From Streptomyces lincolnensis (GTDB lineage Bacteria > Actinomycetota > Actinomycetes > Streptomycetales > Streptomycetaceae): DNA of 64,000 bases. Numbering within the stretch: the first letter of the stretch is position 1; each line of letters starts with the position of its first letter. Location: positions 6,758,001-6,822,000 of the forward strand of contig NZ_CP016438.1 in assembly GCF_001685355.1 (NCBI RefSeq). The letters are read 5' to 3'. Shown here piece after piece: positions 26,807-36,363 of this stretch. Position numbers and translations under genes: made by a program. Under the pieces are notes generated by a model, which searched no databases, had not been told where the DNA came from, and saw only the letters and a program-made list of their open reading frames with translations.

Positions 26807-28143
26807 TGGCTGCGGGCCGAGTCGCTCACCCGGATCAGCAGTGCCACGATCGCCCAGTTGGTGACGACCGAGGAGCCGCCCTGGGCGAGGAAGGGCATCG
26901 CCATGCCGGTGAGCGGGATCAGGCCCGTCACGCCGCCCGCGATCACGAACACCTGGAGCGCCACGATCGAGGCGAGGCCCACCGCGAGCAGCCGCCCGAA
27001 GGGGTCGCGCAGCGACAGCCCGGCCCGGTAACCGCGCTCCACCAGCAGGCCGTACAGCAGGAAGACGGCCGACAGACCGGCCAGGCCCAGTTCCTCGCCC
27101 GCCGTCGCCAGGATGAAGTCCGACTTGGCGGCGAAGCCGATGAGGACGGAGTGGCCGAGACCGAGTCCCGTGCCGAGGACACCGCCCGTCGCGAAGGCGA
27201 ACAGGGACTGCGCCAGCTGGTTCGGCCCCCGGCCCGCCTCGATCGACGCGAACGGGTGCAGCCAGTCCTCCACCCTGCCGTGCACATGCGGTTCCAGCCA
27301 GCCGACGGCGACCGCGCCCAGCGAGGCCAGCAGCAGACCGACGGCGATCCAGCCGGTGCGGCCGGTGGCGACGTACAACAGGACGACGAACAGGCCGAAG
27401 AAGAGCAGCGAGGTGCCGAGATCGCGTTCCAGGATCAGGACGCCGACGCTGAGCAGCCAGACGGAGACGATCGGGCCGAGCACCCGTCCCGTGGGCAGTT
27501 GGAGCCGCCACAGCCGGCGGCCGGCGTACGCGAGGGCGTTGCGGTTGGCCGCCAGGTACGCGGCGAAGAACACCGCGAGCAGCACCTTCGCGAACTCGCC
27601 CGGCTGGATGGAGAACCCGGCGATCCGGATCCAGATCCGGGCCCCGTTCACCGCCGGGAAGAAGATCGGCAGGGTGAGCAGGACCAGCGCGGCGACGACA
27701 CAGACGTAGGAGTAGCGCTGGAGCACCCGGTGGTCGCGCAGCAGCAGGACGACCACGATGAACAGGGCCACCCCGAGCGTGGACCACACGAGTTGGGTGG
27801 GCGCCGCCCGGTCGCCCGGGGTCTCCAGGTCGAGCCGGTAGATCAGGACGAGGCCCAGGCCGTTGAGCAGCACCCCGATGGGGAGCAGCAGTGGATCGCC
27901 GTACGGGGCACGCCAGCGCACCGCCAGATGCGCCATCAGCGCGAGCACGCCGAGCCCGGCGCCGTAGCCCGCGGCGCCGGGCGGGACGGTGCCGTTCCTG
28001 GCGAAGCCGACCGCGCAGTAGCCGTACACCGACAGCAGGACGGCGAGCACGATGAGGGCCAGCTCGATGCCACGGCGCCGGGGCAGTCGTACGGCGGGCG
28101 TGGGCGGATCCGCTGTCCGTACGGAGGTTCCGGCCTTGGTCAT
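26782..28143 (-). CDS. SEDS-family peptidoglycan glycosyltransferase (RodA/FtsW type)
   Basis: Polytopic protein of 453 residues with about ten helices. SEDS signatures are NGARIWIRIAGFSIQPGEFA, the catalytic Asp region ILERDLGTSLLFFG, and GLIPLTGMAMPFLAQGGSS near the end. It polymerises lipid II into glycan strands and is paired with the PBP encoded next to it. It lies outside a division cluster, so it is probably one of the additional Streptomyces SEDS proteins. Confidence 0.94.
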   Translation of the reverse strand: MTKAGTSVRTADPPTPAVRLPRRRGIELALIVLAVLLSVYGYCAVGFARNGTVPPGAAGYGAGLGVLALMAHLAVRWRAPYGDPLLLPIGVLLNGLGLVLIYRLDLETPGDRAAPTQLVWSTLGVALFIVVVLLLRDHRVLQRYSYVCVVAALVLLTLPIFFPAVNGARIWIRIAGFSIQPGEFAKVLLAVFFAAYLAANRNALAYAGRRLWRLQLPTGRVLGPIVSVWLLSVGVLILERDLGTSLLFFGLFVVLLYVATGRTGWIAVGLLLASLGAVAVGWLEPHVHGRVEDWLHPFASIEAGRGPNQLAQSLFAFATGGVLGTGLGLGHSVLIGFAAKSDFILATAGEELGLAGLSAVFLLYGLLVERGYRAGLSLRDPFGRLLAVGLASIVALQVFVIAGGVTGLIPLTGMAMPFLAQGGSSVVTNWAIVALLIRVSDSARSQYDGEAIP

Positions 28144-28186
28144 GTCCGGAACTTACCCAAATGGCGTGGGTTGTCTTCTTCCGTAC

Positions 28187-28555
28187 TCAGCACCAGCGTG
28201 GCGCGGGCCCGATGTTGTCGATGTAACGGGCCGCGCCCCAGGCCCAGGTGCCGTCGGGGAGCAGGTACCACAGCGGGTTGCCGTCGATGGTCTGGCCGCC
28301 GGTCTTGCAGAAGATCTTGACGATGTCGCCCTTGTGGACGTACCGGATGATCTGCGAACCCCGGGTCGGCGCGCTGCGCAGCGCCAGCGTGCCCGCGGTC
28401 ACCACGCCCTTGTACAGGCGCGGCTTGTCGTGGTGGTGGTGACCCCCGTCACCACGAGGGTCCCAGTCGTCGCTCGCGACGGCGGGAGTGGTGGCGGCCG
28501 CGGCGGCGAACGCGCCGACGGCGACGGCTATCGCGAGACGGGAACGCAGGGGCAT
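28187..28555 (-). CDS. secreted SH3-like protein
   Basis: Exported protein of 122 residues: signal peptide with VAVGAFAAAAATTPAVA, a His-rich stretch (GGHHHHD), then an SH3-type fold with AGTLALRSAPTRGSQIIRYV and TWAWGAARYIDN. Such domains bind cell wall. The ATG at 28555 has GGAGG 8-12 bp upstream and is preferred to an ATG 5 codons earlier that overlaps this site. Confidence 0.8.
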   Translation of the reverse strand: MPLRSRLAIAVAVGAFAAAAATTPAVASDDWDPRGDGGHHHHDKPRLYKGVVTAGTLALRSAPTRGSQIIRYVHKGDIVKIFCKTGGQTIDGNPLWYLLPDGTWAWGAARYIDNIGPAPRWC

Positions 28556-28659
28556 GGGGGATACCTCCATGAGTGGGGCGAAAGCTGACTAATCGCCACA
28601 TTAGGAGTAACGGTGGGCCCTCGCCCGTCACGCTGGTCCATAGGGGCAACGCCGAACTC

Positions 28660-29898
28660 TCACGGCAACGTCAGCTCGGCCACCGCGCCTCCGTCCGCCG
28701 CGTTGCGGAAGACGAGCCGCGCCCCCAACACCTCCGCCTGCCCCACGGCGATGGTCAGACCCAGCCCGTGCCCCTTGGAGACCCCCTCCGTACGGAACCG
28801 CTGCGGCCCGTGCTCCACGAGATACTCCGGATACCCCTCGCCGTGATCCCGCACGGTCACCACGGGCCCCTCCACGGTCAGCACCACCGGCGGCGCCCCG
28901 TGCCCATGGGCGTTGGCCACCAGATTCCCCAGCACCCGCTCCAGCCGCCGCCGGTCCGTCTCGACCCGCGTGTCCCGCGGAGCGACGACCTCCGTGTCCG
29001 TCCCCGACGCCCGCACCACCCGCTCGGCCAGCGCCCCCAGGTCCTCGGTGTCCAGCTCCAGCCGCTCCCGCCCGGTGTCCAGCCGCGAGATCTCCAGCAG
29101 ATCCTCGGTGAGCGTCCGCAGCGCGGCCACCCGGTCCCGCACCAGCTCGGTCGGCCGCCCGGGCGGCAGCAGCTCGGCCGCCGCGTGCAGCCCCGTCAAC
29201 GGCGTACGCAACTCGTGGGCCACGTCGGCGGTGAACCGCTGCTCGCTCAGGAGCTTGCCCTGCAACGAGGAGGCCATCGAGTCCAGCGCGGCGGCGACCG
29301 CGGCCACCTCGTCCTCGGGACGGCTCGGGTCCTTCGTCCGGGGATCGCCGACCCGTGCGTCCAGGTCGCCCGCGCTGATCCGCCGGGCCACCTGGGCGGT
29401 GGTGTGCAGCCGCCGCGTCACCCGGGTCACCGCGAAGGCGCCCACAAGGAGCGTCACCCCGATCGCCAGCGCCGACGACCAGAGGATCGCCCGGTCGAGG
29501 GCGTCGATGGTGCGCTTGCCCTGGGAGTAGTCGACCGCCACGGCCAGGGTCCGGTCGCCGTCGACCGGGCCCGCCGCCCACATCGTGGCGCGGCCGTGCC
29601 GCTCGCCGACCATGGTGCCGCGCTCCCCGGCCGCCGCCAGTTCCCGCAGCGGCTCGGGCAGGTCGGGCGGATCGACCGCGGCCTCGCGCATCAGCGAGTC
29701 CCCGGCCTCGAAGTCGGACGTGGAGTCCTTCAGCCGGGCCAGGGCGAGTTCGCGCGCCTGGCCGACGGTCTGGTTGGTCACCGAGACGTGCACGAGGATG
29801 CCGAGCAGCGCCGCGAGCCCGCAGCACATCACCGTGATGAAGACGGCGGCCTTCACGGCGAGCGCACCGGTCCAGCGGGGGAGCGCGGGCCGTCTCAT
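28660..29898 (-). CDS. sensor histidine kinase without a linked response regulator
   Basis: Membrane kinase of 412 residues: helix near 16-36, an outside domain of about 130 residues, second helix, HAMP, phospho-acceptor His in VAHELRTPLTGL, N box NLVANAHGHG, G1 DHGEGYPE and G2 GHGLGLTIAVG. The N and G1 boxes depart from the standard (NAHGHG, DHGEGYP), which may mean weak ATP binding. Its ATG overlaps the lipoprotein gene stop (ATGA). No response regulator lies beside it. Confidence 0.9.
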   Translation of the reverse strand: MRRPALPRWTGALAVKAAVFITVMCCGLAALLGILVHVSVTNQTVGQARELALARLKDSTSDFEAGDSLMREAAVDPPDLPEPLRELAAAGERGTMVGERHGRATMWAAGPVDGDRTLAVAVDYSQGKRTIDALDRAILWSSALAIGVTLLVGAFAVTRVTRRLHTTAQVARRISAGDLDARVGDPRTKDPSRPEDEVAAVAAALDSMASSLQGKLLSEQRFTADVAHELRTPLTGLHAAAELLPPGRPTELVRDRVAALRTLTEDLLEISRLDTGRERLELDTEDLGALAERVVRASGTDTEVVAPRDTRVETDRRRLERVLGNLVANAHGHGAPPVVLTVEGPVVTVRDHGEGYPEYLVEHGPQRFRTEGVSKGHGLGLTIAVGQAEVLGARLVFRNAADGGAVAELTLP

Positions 29899-30668
29899 CG
29901 GCCGCTCGGCGAGGGGGAGGGAGACAGGGAGGGCGAGAGGGAGGGCGACGGGGAGCGGGCGGCGGACGGGGCCGCCGACGGGTGCTTGCCGCCCTTCCGG
30001 TCGCCGACCCGCAGCATCTCGTCGTGAGTGAGCAGCATGACGTGCTGGTCGGGGTCCCAGGTCCACTGGAAGCGGTACTCGTAGCTCGCGATGTCCGACG
30101 GCGAGTGGATGATCACGGACCGCCCCGCCAGCTCGACCCCGGTCACCGCGTCGTCGTTGGACATCACCCGCACCAGCCGGCCCGACTCGAAGGTGTAGAC
30201 GCGGACCGCCGTCTGGTTGCCGGGCAGCAGCCGGAAACCCAGCGTGAGGTCGTCACGGCCGTCACCGGTGAGGTCGCGGTAGTACGGCCGCAGCACAGGA
30301 CACCGGCCCTTCGCCGCCCCCTTGCCGCAGTCGGCCATCCGCCGGGCCGTCTCGTAGTACGGCGCCTTGGTGCCCGTGTAGGCGTCGGGGTGCTGGGAGA
30401 TCTCCGCCCGGACGACGGCCACCGGATCGACCCTGTGGAGATCGTCGCCCGGCGCCTTGATGCCCTTCATGAGCTCGGACTCGCCGTCGTCGTAGTCCCA
30501 GGCGGGACTGGACGCCGGGGTCAGATCCGGCCACAGCCGGGCCGGGCTGATCGCGGTCTCGGTCGGCCCCGCCCCCCGGAGCCCGCCGGCGTCCCCGCAG
30601 GCCGTCAGGGCCGCCGACAGCAGGGCGACGGCGACGGCGACGGCCGGGCGGATCCGGGTGCGGGGCAC
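29895..30668 (-). CDS. lipoprotein coupled to the sensor kinase
   Basis: Lipoprotein of 257 residues: VAVAVALLSAALTAC is the signal and lipobox. The middle has YYRDLTGDGRDDLTLGFRLL, an FG-GAP/EF-hand-like DxTGDGxxD pattern, and the end is a Ser-Pro repeat tail. It is translated ahead of the kinase by an ATGA overlap, so it is a likely accessory sensor that feeds the kinase. GTG at 30668 is chosen because longer starts add a charged extension before the signal peptide. Confidence 0.8.
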   Translation of the reverse strand: MPRTRIRPAVAVAVALLSAALTACGDAGGLRGAGPTETAISPARLWPDLTPASSPAWDYDDGESELMKGIKAPGDDLHRVDPVAVVRAEISQHPDAYTGTKAPYYETARRMADCGKGAAKGRCPVLRPYYRDLTGDGRDDLTLGFRLLPGNQTAVRVYTFESGRLVRVMSNDDAVTGVELAGRSVIIHSPSDIASYEYRFQWTWDPDQHVMLLTHDEMLRVGDRKGGKHPSAAPSAARSPSPSLSPSLSPSPSPSGR

Positions 30669-30777
30669 GGTGCTCTCAGGGGCTGAGTGGCGGGCGGTGA
30701 TCGCGTCCACTTTATTCGCGGGGGCGTCCTTTGCGCGCACTCAGGGGAAGCGGCTGTGGAGAAACGATTACTCAGGA

Positions 30778-31317
30778 TTACTCGGCGAGTTCCTCAAGAA
30801 GCCGGGCCGTCGGCAGCCCCGCCTTCAGATACGCCACGAAGAGTTCGTTGTGCAGCGCCCAGGGCGAGCGCCGGGTACGGATCAGCCGGATCGCCTCCTC
30901 GGCGGAACGTCCCTGGCGGATCAGGGCGTGCGCGACGACCAGCCCCGAGCGGTTGTAGCCGTGAAAGCAACGGACGAGGACCTTGTGGCCCTGGTCCAGC
31001 GCGTCACAGGCGGCCTGCGCCAGCCGTATCACCCCCGCGAGCTGGGTACCGTCCAGCGGCCCGTCGGGAATCGGCCACACATGGTGCTCGACCCCGGGAT
31101 CGGGACCGTGCCCGGGCAGCCTCAACAGCGTCTGGACGAGGTCGAACTCGTCCCGCACGACCGCCTGCTCGACCTGTCCGGTGTGCCTGCCGAACTCGTG
31201 CCCGCCCATCCACAGGCCGGGCACGATCTCGTTCCACGGGCTGTCCGGAGCCGGTACGTCGGCTTCTTTCCCGCGCGTCCGCAACGGCGCCTCCCCAAGC
31301 CCCCGTCGACCGATCAC
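30778..31317 (-). CDS. dual-specificity-phosphatase-like protein
   Basis: Protein of 179 residues with the cysteine-phosphatase loop VLVRCFHGYNRSGLV (Cys-x5-Arg-Ser) and an Asp upstream (WPIPDGPLDG) that could act as general acid. The first His of the usual HCxxGxxR is Arg here. The GTG start at 31317 is unsure because the first 20 residues look unstructured. Confidence 0.82.
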   Translation of the reverse strand: MIGRRGLGEAPLRTRGKEADVPAPDSPWNEIVPGLWMGGHEFGRHTGQVEQAVVRDEFDLVQTLLRLPGHGPDPGVEHHVWPIPDGPLDGTQLAGVIRLAQAACDALDQGHKVLVRCFHGYNRSGLVVAHALIRQGRSAEEAIRLIRTRRSPWALHNELFVAYLKAGLPTARLLEELAE

Positions 31318-31408
31318 ATACGTACCCGGGCTGACTCCTCTTCAAAGGTATCCGCCTTCTTGCCCCTGGAGCACCCCGCCTGTTCCCATGGTCGAGGGGT
31401 GATGGTGC

Positions 31409-32212
31409 ATGAGCGGACTGCGCGTCGTACCGACCTGGCGCCACGGTCAGGAACGGCTGTACGTCTGCCTCACGGACGGCAGGAACATCGCCTGGTACGA
31501 CCGTGAGGCTGCCCGGGTCAACCTGCTCAGCGAGGACCGCAGAGAGGATGTGCTCGACGTCCTCGGGCCCTTCCTCACCGGCTCGGTGGCCATTGGCCCG
31601 CCCCCGGTGCCCACGCCCGCGGAGCTGGCCCGGCTCTCCCTCCATCCGGACGACGACCTGGCGCCCAACCGTCCCGGCGAGGCGCTCCAGGTCGACCTGG
31701 ACCGGGACCCGGGCCCCGCGCACCGGCTGCGCCCCGACCCGCGCCGCCGGGCACTGGCCGCGGAACAGGCGGTGGGCGACGCCCTGGACCGGCTGGACGG
31801 CGCCGGCTGGCACGCCCTGCACTCGGTCCCGCTGCCCGGCGGAGACCGTATCCACCATCTGGCGATAGGCCCCGGCGGCCTGTTCGCCGTCCACACGGTG
31901 TACGCCCGCAAACAGCGGGTCGCGGTCGCCGATCCCATCGTCACGCTGGGGCGGCGCGAACCGGCCCCGCTGCTGCGGCGCGTGCGCGCGGACGCCGACC
32001 GGGCCTCCTACGCCCTGACGGCCGAGGTCCATCCGGTGCTCGTGCTCGTCGGACCGACGGACGTGTCGGTCACCGCGCCGCCGCGCGCGGTGCGGGTGCT
32101 GACGGACTCGGAGGTGGAGGGGCTGGCCCGGACCGGCGGGGTGCTCAAGCCGGCGGACGTGGAGGCACTGCACGCGATGGCCCGGGACCGGAACACGTGG
32201 GTGCGGGTGTGA
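31409..32212 (+). CDS. NERD-domain protein
   Basis: Protein of 267 residues. The C-terminal half has the NERD pattern: AEQAVGDALDRLDGAGWHAL, the strand IHHLAIGPGGLFAVHT and, later, VLVLVGPTDVSV. NERD is related to nuclease folds, but the usual catalytic acidic/Lys pattern is weak here (Asp of the D-x-n-E/Q-x-K core replaced by IHHLAIGPGG). Function unknown. Confidence 0.8.
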   Translation: MSGLRVVPTWRHGQERLYVCLTDGRNIAWYDREAARVNLLSEDRREDVLDVLGPFLTGSVAIGPPPVPTPAELARLSLHPDDDLAPNRPGEALQVDLDRDPGPAHRLRPDPRRRALAAEQAVGDALDRLDGAGWHALHSVPLPGGDRIHHLAIGPGGLFAVHTVYARKQRVAVADPIVTLGRREPAPLLRRVRADADRASYALTAEVHPVLVLVGPTDVSVTAPPRAVRVLTDSEVEGLARTGGVLKPADVEALHAMARDRNTWVRV

Positions 32213-32239
32213 TCTCCGGGCGCGGGTGAGCGGGGCGGT

Positions 32240-33547
32240 TCACTCCGACGGCCGGAAGTAGTGGTCCATCGTCCGGTCGCCGATCCGCGCGCCGACCCTG
32301 CTGCCCACCACGTCCGCGGTGCGGAAGTGGATGCCGCTCCAGACCCGGGCGTCGATGACATCGCGGTTGAAGTCGGCGGAGCTGGTGTAGGCGCGGGTGG
32401 TGCCGGTGACCGCCGAGGTGAGCCGGAGATCGATGTCGCCGCCGGTGAGACGGTCGAGTACGGCCATGACGGCGCCGTCGTTGGCGCAGTGGCCGCCGAT
32501 GTACTCGGGATACGGGGGTGTGCGCAGGAGCGGTTCCCAGGCGGGGTCGGCCTCGGTGGCGGGGTTGCCGTCGGTGTCGGCGAGACGGATCGCGTGGAGC
32601 GGACGCCAGTAGGCGTAACGGAACTTGGCGTTCCAGGTGGTGATCGTCGCGTCGGCCGCCGCGGTGTTGGCGGCCGCGAACAGCCGGGCCGCGTCGACGA
32701 TGTCGAGCCCGTGCCGGGTGACGTGGTCGGCGTAGGCGCGCTGGAACTGCTGGGGCAGCGGGTCGGAGAAGAATCGGGCCGTCTCGGTCTGCCAGGGGGT
32801 CCGCTCGGTGCTGTCCTTGCCGCCGACCGCCCGCACCTCGGCCAGGTCCCGGGCGTACCGCTTGGAGGCCAGCGCGGGCGGCGGGCCCGGCACGAACCGG
32901 TCCGGTGAGTCGAAGGTCATCGGCCGCACCCTGCCGAGCCACGGGTTCACGGCGGCGCTGTTGCCGGGCGGGGCGGGGCGCCAGACACCGGGGGCCGGTT
33001 CCGGGGCGAACGGCACGTCGGCGCCGCGTCCGTCGTCCTCGCGCAGCTCGATGATCCGGTCGGCGGCGCGGTGCCCGAACCGGACACCCCGCTCCTCGGC
33101 CGTCCCGTCGGGGATCCGGTCCAGGGACGCGGCGAGCGCCTTGTCGAGCCGGGCCTCGGAGGCCGGGAAGTAGGTGAGCAGCACCCGGTGCGCGGCGGCC
33201 GCCGCCGCGGCCTCGGAGGAGGCGTGGCGCGGCCCGCGCGCGTGCCACTTGTACGGCGTGTAGCGGCCCTCGATGCCGACCACCGCGTTGTAGACGGCGG
33301 CCGAGACGAAGCCGTACCAGAGGAAGGGCTCCGCCGTGGGGCGCCGCGCGTCACCGGCGACGACGTCCACCGCCGTGCGGCTCCAGTCGGTGACGACCCG
33401 CGCGTCGGGACTCGTCCGCGACGGCTGGTCCTGGGCCGCGGTGCTCGGCGCCGCCCAGGGCAGGGCGCCGAGGGTGAGCGCGGCGAGACCGGCCGCGAGA
33501 GTGCGGCGGCGGGTGCGGGACGAGGGTGAGGAGGGTGGTGTGTCCAT
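32240..33547 (-). CDS. vanadium-dependent haloperoxidase-like PAP2 protein, exported
   Basis: Protein of 435 residues with a twin-arginine-like signal (RTRRRTLAAGLAALTLGAL). The vanadate pocket is recognisable: Lys and Arg in AKFRYAYWRPLHAIR, the Gly-His of YPEYIGGHCAN, and Arg plus His in ARVWSGIHFRTAD. The Ser of the usual SGH is Gly here, as in several bacterial vanadium enzymes, so halide specificity cannot be read from it. Start ATG at 33547 with GGAAAGAG. Confidence 0.85.
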   Translation of the reverse strand: MDTPPSSPSSRTRRRTLAAGLAALTLGALPWAAPSTAAQDQPSRTSPDARVVTDWSRTAVDVVAGDARRPTAEPFLWYGFVSAAVYNAVVGIEGRYTPYKWHARGPRHASSEAAAAAAAHRVLLTYFPASEARLDKALAASLDRIPDGTAEERGVRFGHRAADRIIELREDDGRGADVPFAPEPAPGVWRPAPPGNSAAVNPWLGRVRPMTFDSPDRFVPGPPPALASKRYARDLAEVRAVGGKDSTERTPWQTETARFFSDPLPQQFQRAYADHVTRHGLDIVDAARLFAAANTAAADATITTWNAKFRYAYWRPLHAIRLADTDGNPATEADPAWEPLLRTPPYPEYIGGHCANDGAVMAVLDRLTGGDIDLRLTSAVTGTTRAYTSSADFNRDVIDARVWSGIHFRTADVVGSRVGARIGDRTMDHYFRPSE

Positions 33548-33636
33548 GCGGCTCTTTCCGGGGGAGGGGGATACGGGTCGGTCAGGGGCCCTGCCGGCCG
33601 GGAGTGCGGGGCGCGGGGTCAGGGCCCCGGCGTCAC

Positions 33637-34518
33637 TCACGGCAGTGCGCCGGCGTGCTGTCGGTCGAGCAACGGGGCCAGCAGATCGCCGTGGTCCCGC
33701 ACGCGGGGCGCGATGTCCGGTGCCTGGAAGTCCAGCCGGGCGGGGTCTCCGCACTCCTCGACCTCCGTCCAGGTCACCGGTGCCGACACCAACGGCCGGG
33801 CGCGGGCCCGCAGGGTGTACGGCGTGGCCGTCGTCTTGCGCGCGGCGTTCTGGCTCCAGTCCACGAACACCTTTCCGGGCCTGAGGTTCCGCGTCATCCG
33901 GTGCACGACCAACCGGGGCATCGCCCGCTCCGCCTCGACGGCCAGCTGCTTGGCGTACTCCGAAACCTGGTCGGACGAGGCCCCCCGTACGGCCGCCAGC
34001 AGGTGCAGCCCCTTCGACCCCGCGGTCTTCGGGTACGCCTCGATGCCGTCCGCCGCCAGCCGCTCGCGCAGCCACAGGGCGACCTCGCAGCACTCGACGA
34101 CCGTCGCCGGCGCCCCCGGGTCCAGGTCGAGCACCAGCCGGTCGGCCTCGTCGGGCGTGTCCACCAGCCACTGGTGGGTGTGGAACTCGGTGACCAGGTT
34201 CGCCGCCCACATCAGGCTCGCCAGGTCCTGCACCAGCACCATCCGGGCCGGCCCCTCCGAGCGGGGCACCTCGGCGGTGGTGACCCAGTCGGGTGTACCG
34301 GGCGGGACGTTCTTGGTGAAGAACACCTGGCCGTCGGGGCCGTCGGGATAGCGCAGGAAGGACACCGACCGCCCGCGCAGATGGGGCAGCAGGACCTCGG
34401 CGGTGGTCGCGTAGTAGTGCAGCACCTCGCCCTTGGTGAAACCGGTCGCGGGATACAGCACCTTCTCCAGGTTGCTGAGCGCGAGCCGTCGCCCCTCCAC
34501 CTCTGTGATCGGCGTCAT
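33637..34518 (-). CDS. LigD-type DNA polymerase/primase domain protein (NHEJ)
   Basis: Stand-alone polymerase domain of bacterial end-joining, 293 residues: LSNLEKVLYPATGFTKGEVL at the start, FFTKNVPPGTPDWV, the metal-binding Asp pair VLDLDPG and the SKGLHLL strand. It fills in ends held by Ku during repair of double-strand breaks. Divergent from Ku with only 72 bp between the starts, so the two share a promoter region. Ligase and nuclease domains are not part of this chain, as is common in Streptomyces. Confidence 0.94.
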   Translation of the reverse strand: MTPITEVEGRRLALSNLEKVLYPATGFTKGEVLHYYATTAEVLLPHLRGRSVSFLRYPDGPDGQVFFTKNVPPGTPDWVTTAEVPRSEGPARMVLVQDLASLMWAANLVTEFHTHQWLVDTPDEADRLVLDLDPGAPATVVECCEVALWLRERLAADGIEAYPKTAGSKGLHLLAAVRGASSDQVSEYAKQLAVEAERAMPRLVVHRMTRNLRPGKVFVDWSQNAARKTTATPYTLRARARPLVSAPVTWTEVEECGDPARLDFQAPDIAPRVRDHGDLLAPLLDRQHAGALP

Positions 34519-34590
34519 ACGATGAGAATTCCAGAGATTCCGTCGAAGACGCGCACAAGTCGTCGCAAACCGATCGAAAGGGTGCTGCAC

Positions 34591-35697
34591 GTGCGATCCA
34601 TATGGAACGGCGCCATCTCGTTCGGCCTGGTCAGCATTCCGATCAAGCTGGTGAACGCGACCGAGAGCCACTCGATCTCCTTCCGCCAGATCCACACCGA
34701 GGACGGCGGCCGCATCCGCTACCGCAAGGTGTGCGAACTGGAGGACCGCGAGGTCACCCAGTCGGAGATCGGCAAGGGCTACGAGGACGCGGACGGCACG
34801 ATCATCCCGATCACCGACGAGGACCTGGCCCATCTGCCGCTCCCGACGGCCAGGACGATCGAGATCGTGGCCTTCGTGCCGGCCGACCGGATCGACCCGC
34901 TCCAGATGGACGCCGCGTACTACCTCGCGGCGGGCGGCGCCCCGGCCGCCAAGCCGTACACCCTGCTGCGCGAGGCCCTCAAGCGCAGCCAGAAGGTCGC
35001 CGTCGCCAAGTTCGCGCTGCGCGGCAAGGAACGCCTCGGCATGCTGCGCGTGGTCGGCGACGCGATCGCCCTGCACGGGCTGCTGTGGCCGGACGAGGTC
35101 CGTACCCCCGAGGGGGTCGCGCCCGACACGAGCGTCACGATCAACGACAAGGAACTCGACCTCGCGGACGCCCTGATGGACACCCTCGGCGAGATCGAAC
35201 TGGACGACCTGCACGACGAGTACCGCGAGGCCCTGGAGGAGGTCGTCGCCGCGAAGGCCGCCGGCGAGGTCCCGCCCGAGGCACCCGAACCGGCCCGGGG
35301 CGGCAAGGTCCTCGACCTGATGGCGGCGCTGGAGAAAAGCGTGCGCGCGGCCAAGGAGTCGCGGGGCGAGGAGGCCGGGGCGGCGGAGGAGCCCGCCGAG
35401 GTCAGACGCCTCCCGGCCCGGAAGTCGGCCCGGGCCACGCCCAAGCAGACGGGCGGCAAGAAGTCGACGGCGTCCGGCGCGGGGGCGAGGAAGACGGCCG
35501 CGAAGAAGACGGTGGCGGCCGGGAAGAAGTCGACCGCGAAGAAGACGGCGGCCGCCGGGAAGAAGTCGACCGCGAGGACGACCACCGCGAAGACGACCAC
35601 CGCGAAGTCGAGTTCCGCGAAGACGGCGACGGGCAAGAAGACCGCGGCCAAGAAGACCGCCGCGAAGAAGACCACGGCCCGCAAACGGACCGCGTGA
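34591..35697 (+). CDS. ku: Ku protein with histone-H1-like Lys/Ala tail
   Basis: DNA-end-binding protein of non-homologous end joining, 368 residues. The Ku core (1-255) begins VRSIWNGAISFGLVSIPIKL, with YYLAAGG and LDLADALMDTLGEIELDDLH. The last 90 residues are a basic tail of repeated KKTAAKK units, like histone H1, which in other actinobacterial Ku proteins adds DNA binding. GTG at 34591 behind GAAAGGG. It should recruit the LigD-type polymerase encoded on the opposite strand. Confidence 0.96.
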   Translation: MRSIWNGAISFGLVSIPIKLVNATESHSISFRQIHTEDGGRIRYRKVCELEDREVTQSEIGKGYEDADGTIIPITDEDLAHLPLPTARTIEIVAFVPADRIDPLQMDAAYYLAAGGAPAAKPYTLLREALKRSQKVAVAKFALRGKERLGMLRVVGDAIALHGLLWPDEVRTPEGVAPDTSVTINDKELDLADALMDTLGEIELDDLHDEYREALEEVVAAKAAGEVPPEAPEPARGGKVLDLMAALEKSVRAAKESRGEEAGAAEEPAEVRRLPARKSARATPKQTGGKKSTASGAGARKTAAKKTVAAGKKSTAKKTAAAGKKSTARTTTAKTTTAKSSSAKTATGKKTAAKKTAAKKTTARKRTA

Positions 35698-35820
35698 CCT
35701 GCGCACCGCGCCGGCTCCTGGCCGCAGCCGCAGGTCTCGTCAGCCGTGTCGTCCCGTCGGTCCGGTGAACCCGTCGCCCGGTGAACCTGCCGGTCCTGGG
35801 GACTTGAGGTTGAGGAACCG

Positions 35821-36321
35821 TCAGTCGAGGACCGTGGCGGACTCGATGACCAGCGTCTCGCCGGGCACGTCCTGGTGGCCGCCCTTGGTGCCGGTGCGGA
35901 CGGCCTTCATCCGGTCGACGACGTCCTGGCCCTCGGTGACCCGGCCGAAGACGGCGTAACCCCAGCCGCGCATGTCCTTCGACGTGTGGTTGAGGAAGTC
36001 GTTGTCCGCAACGTTGATGAAGAACTGGGCGGTCGCCGAGTGCGGGTCGCCGGTGCGCGCCATCGCCACGGTGTACTCGGTGTTCTTCAGCCCGTTGTCG
36101 GCCTCGTTCTGGATCGGGGCCTGGGTGGGCTTCTGCTTCATGTCGGCGGTGAAACCACCGCCCTGGACCATGAAGTTGTTGATCACACGGTGGAAGATCG
36201 TTCCGTCGTAGTGTCCCGCGCGGACGTACGACAGGAAGTTCTCGGCCGTCTTCGGCGCCTCGGCGTCGTTGAGCTCGAGAACGATCCGGCCGAAGTTCGT
36301 GGTCAGCTCGACCCTGGACAT
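35821..36321 (-). CDS. cyclophilin-type peptidyl-prolyl isomerase
   Basis: Cytoplasmic cyclophilin of 166 residues: [14 protein letters not shown] holds the catalytic Arg, [17 protein letters not shown] the substrate-binding Gln/Phe, and [16 protein letters not shown] the C-terminal strand. No signal peptide. ATG at 36321 with AAGGGA. Confidence 0.97.
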   Translation of the reverse strand: MSRVELTTNFGRIVLELNDAEAPKTAENFLSYVRAGHYDGTIFHRVINNFMVQGGGFTADMKQKPTQAPIQNEADNGLKNTEYTVAMARTGDPHSATAQFFINVADNDFLNHTSKDMRGWGYAVFGRVTEGQDVVDRMKAVRTGTKGGHQDVPGETLVIESATVLD

Positions 36322-36363
36322 GTGAATCGTCCCTTTCTGGTGGGGCTTGGCCGCAGCATCTTG

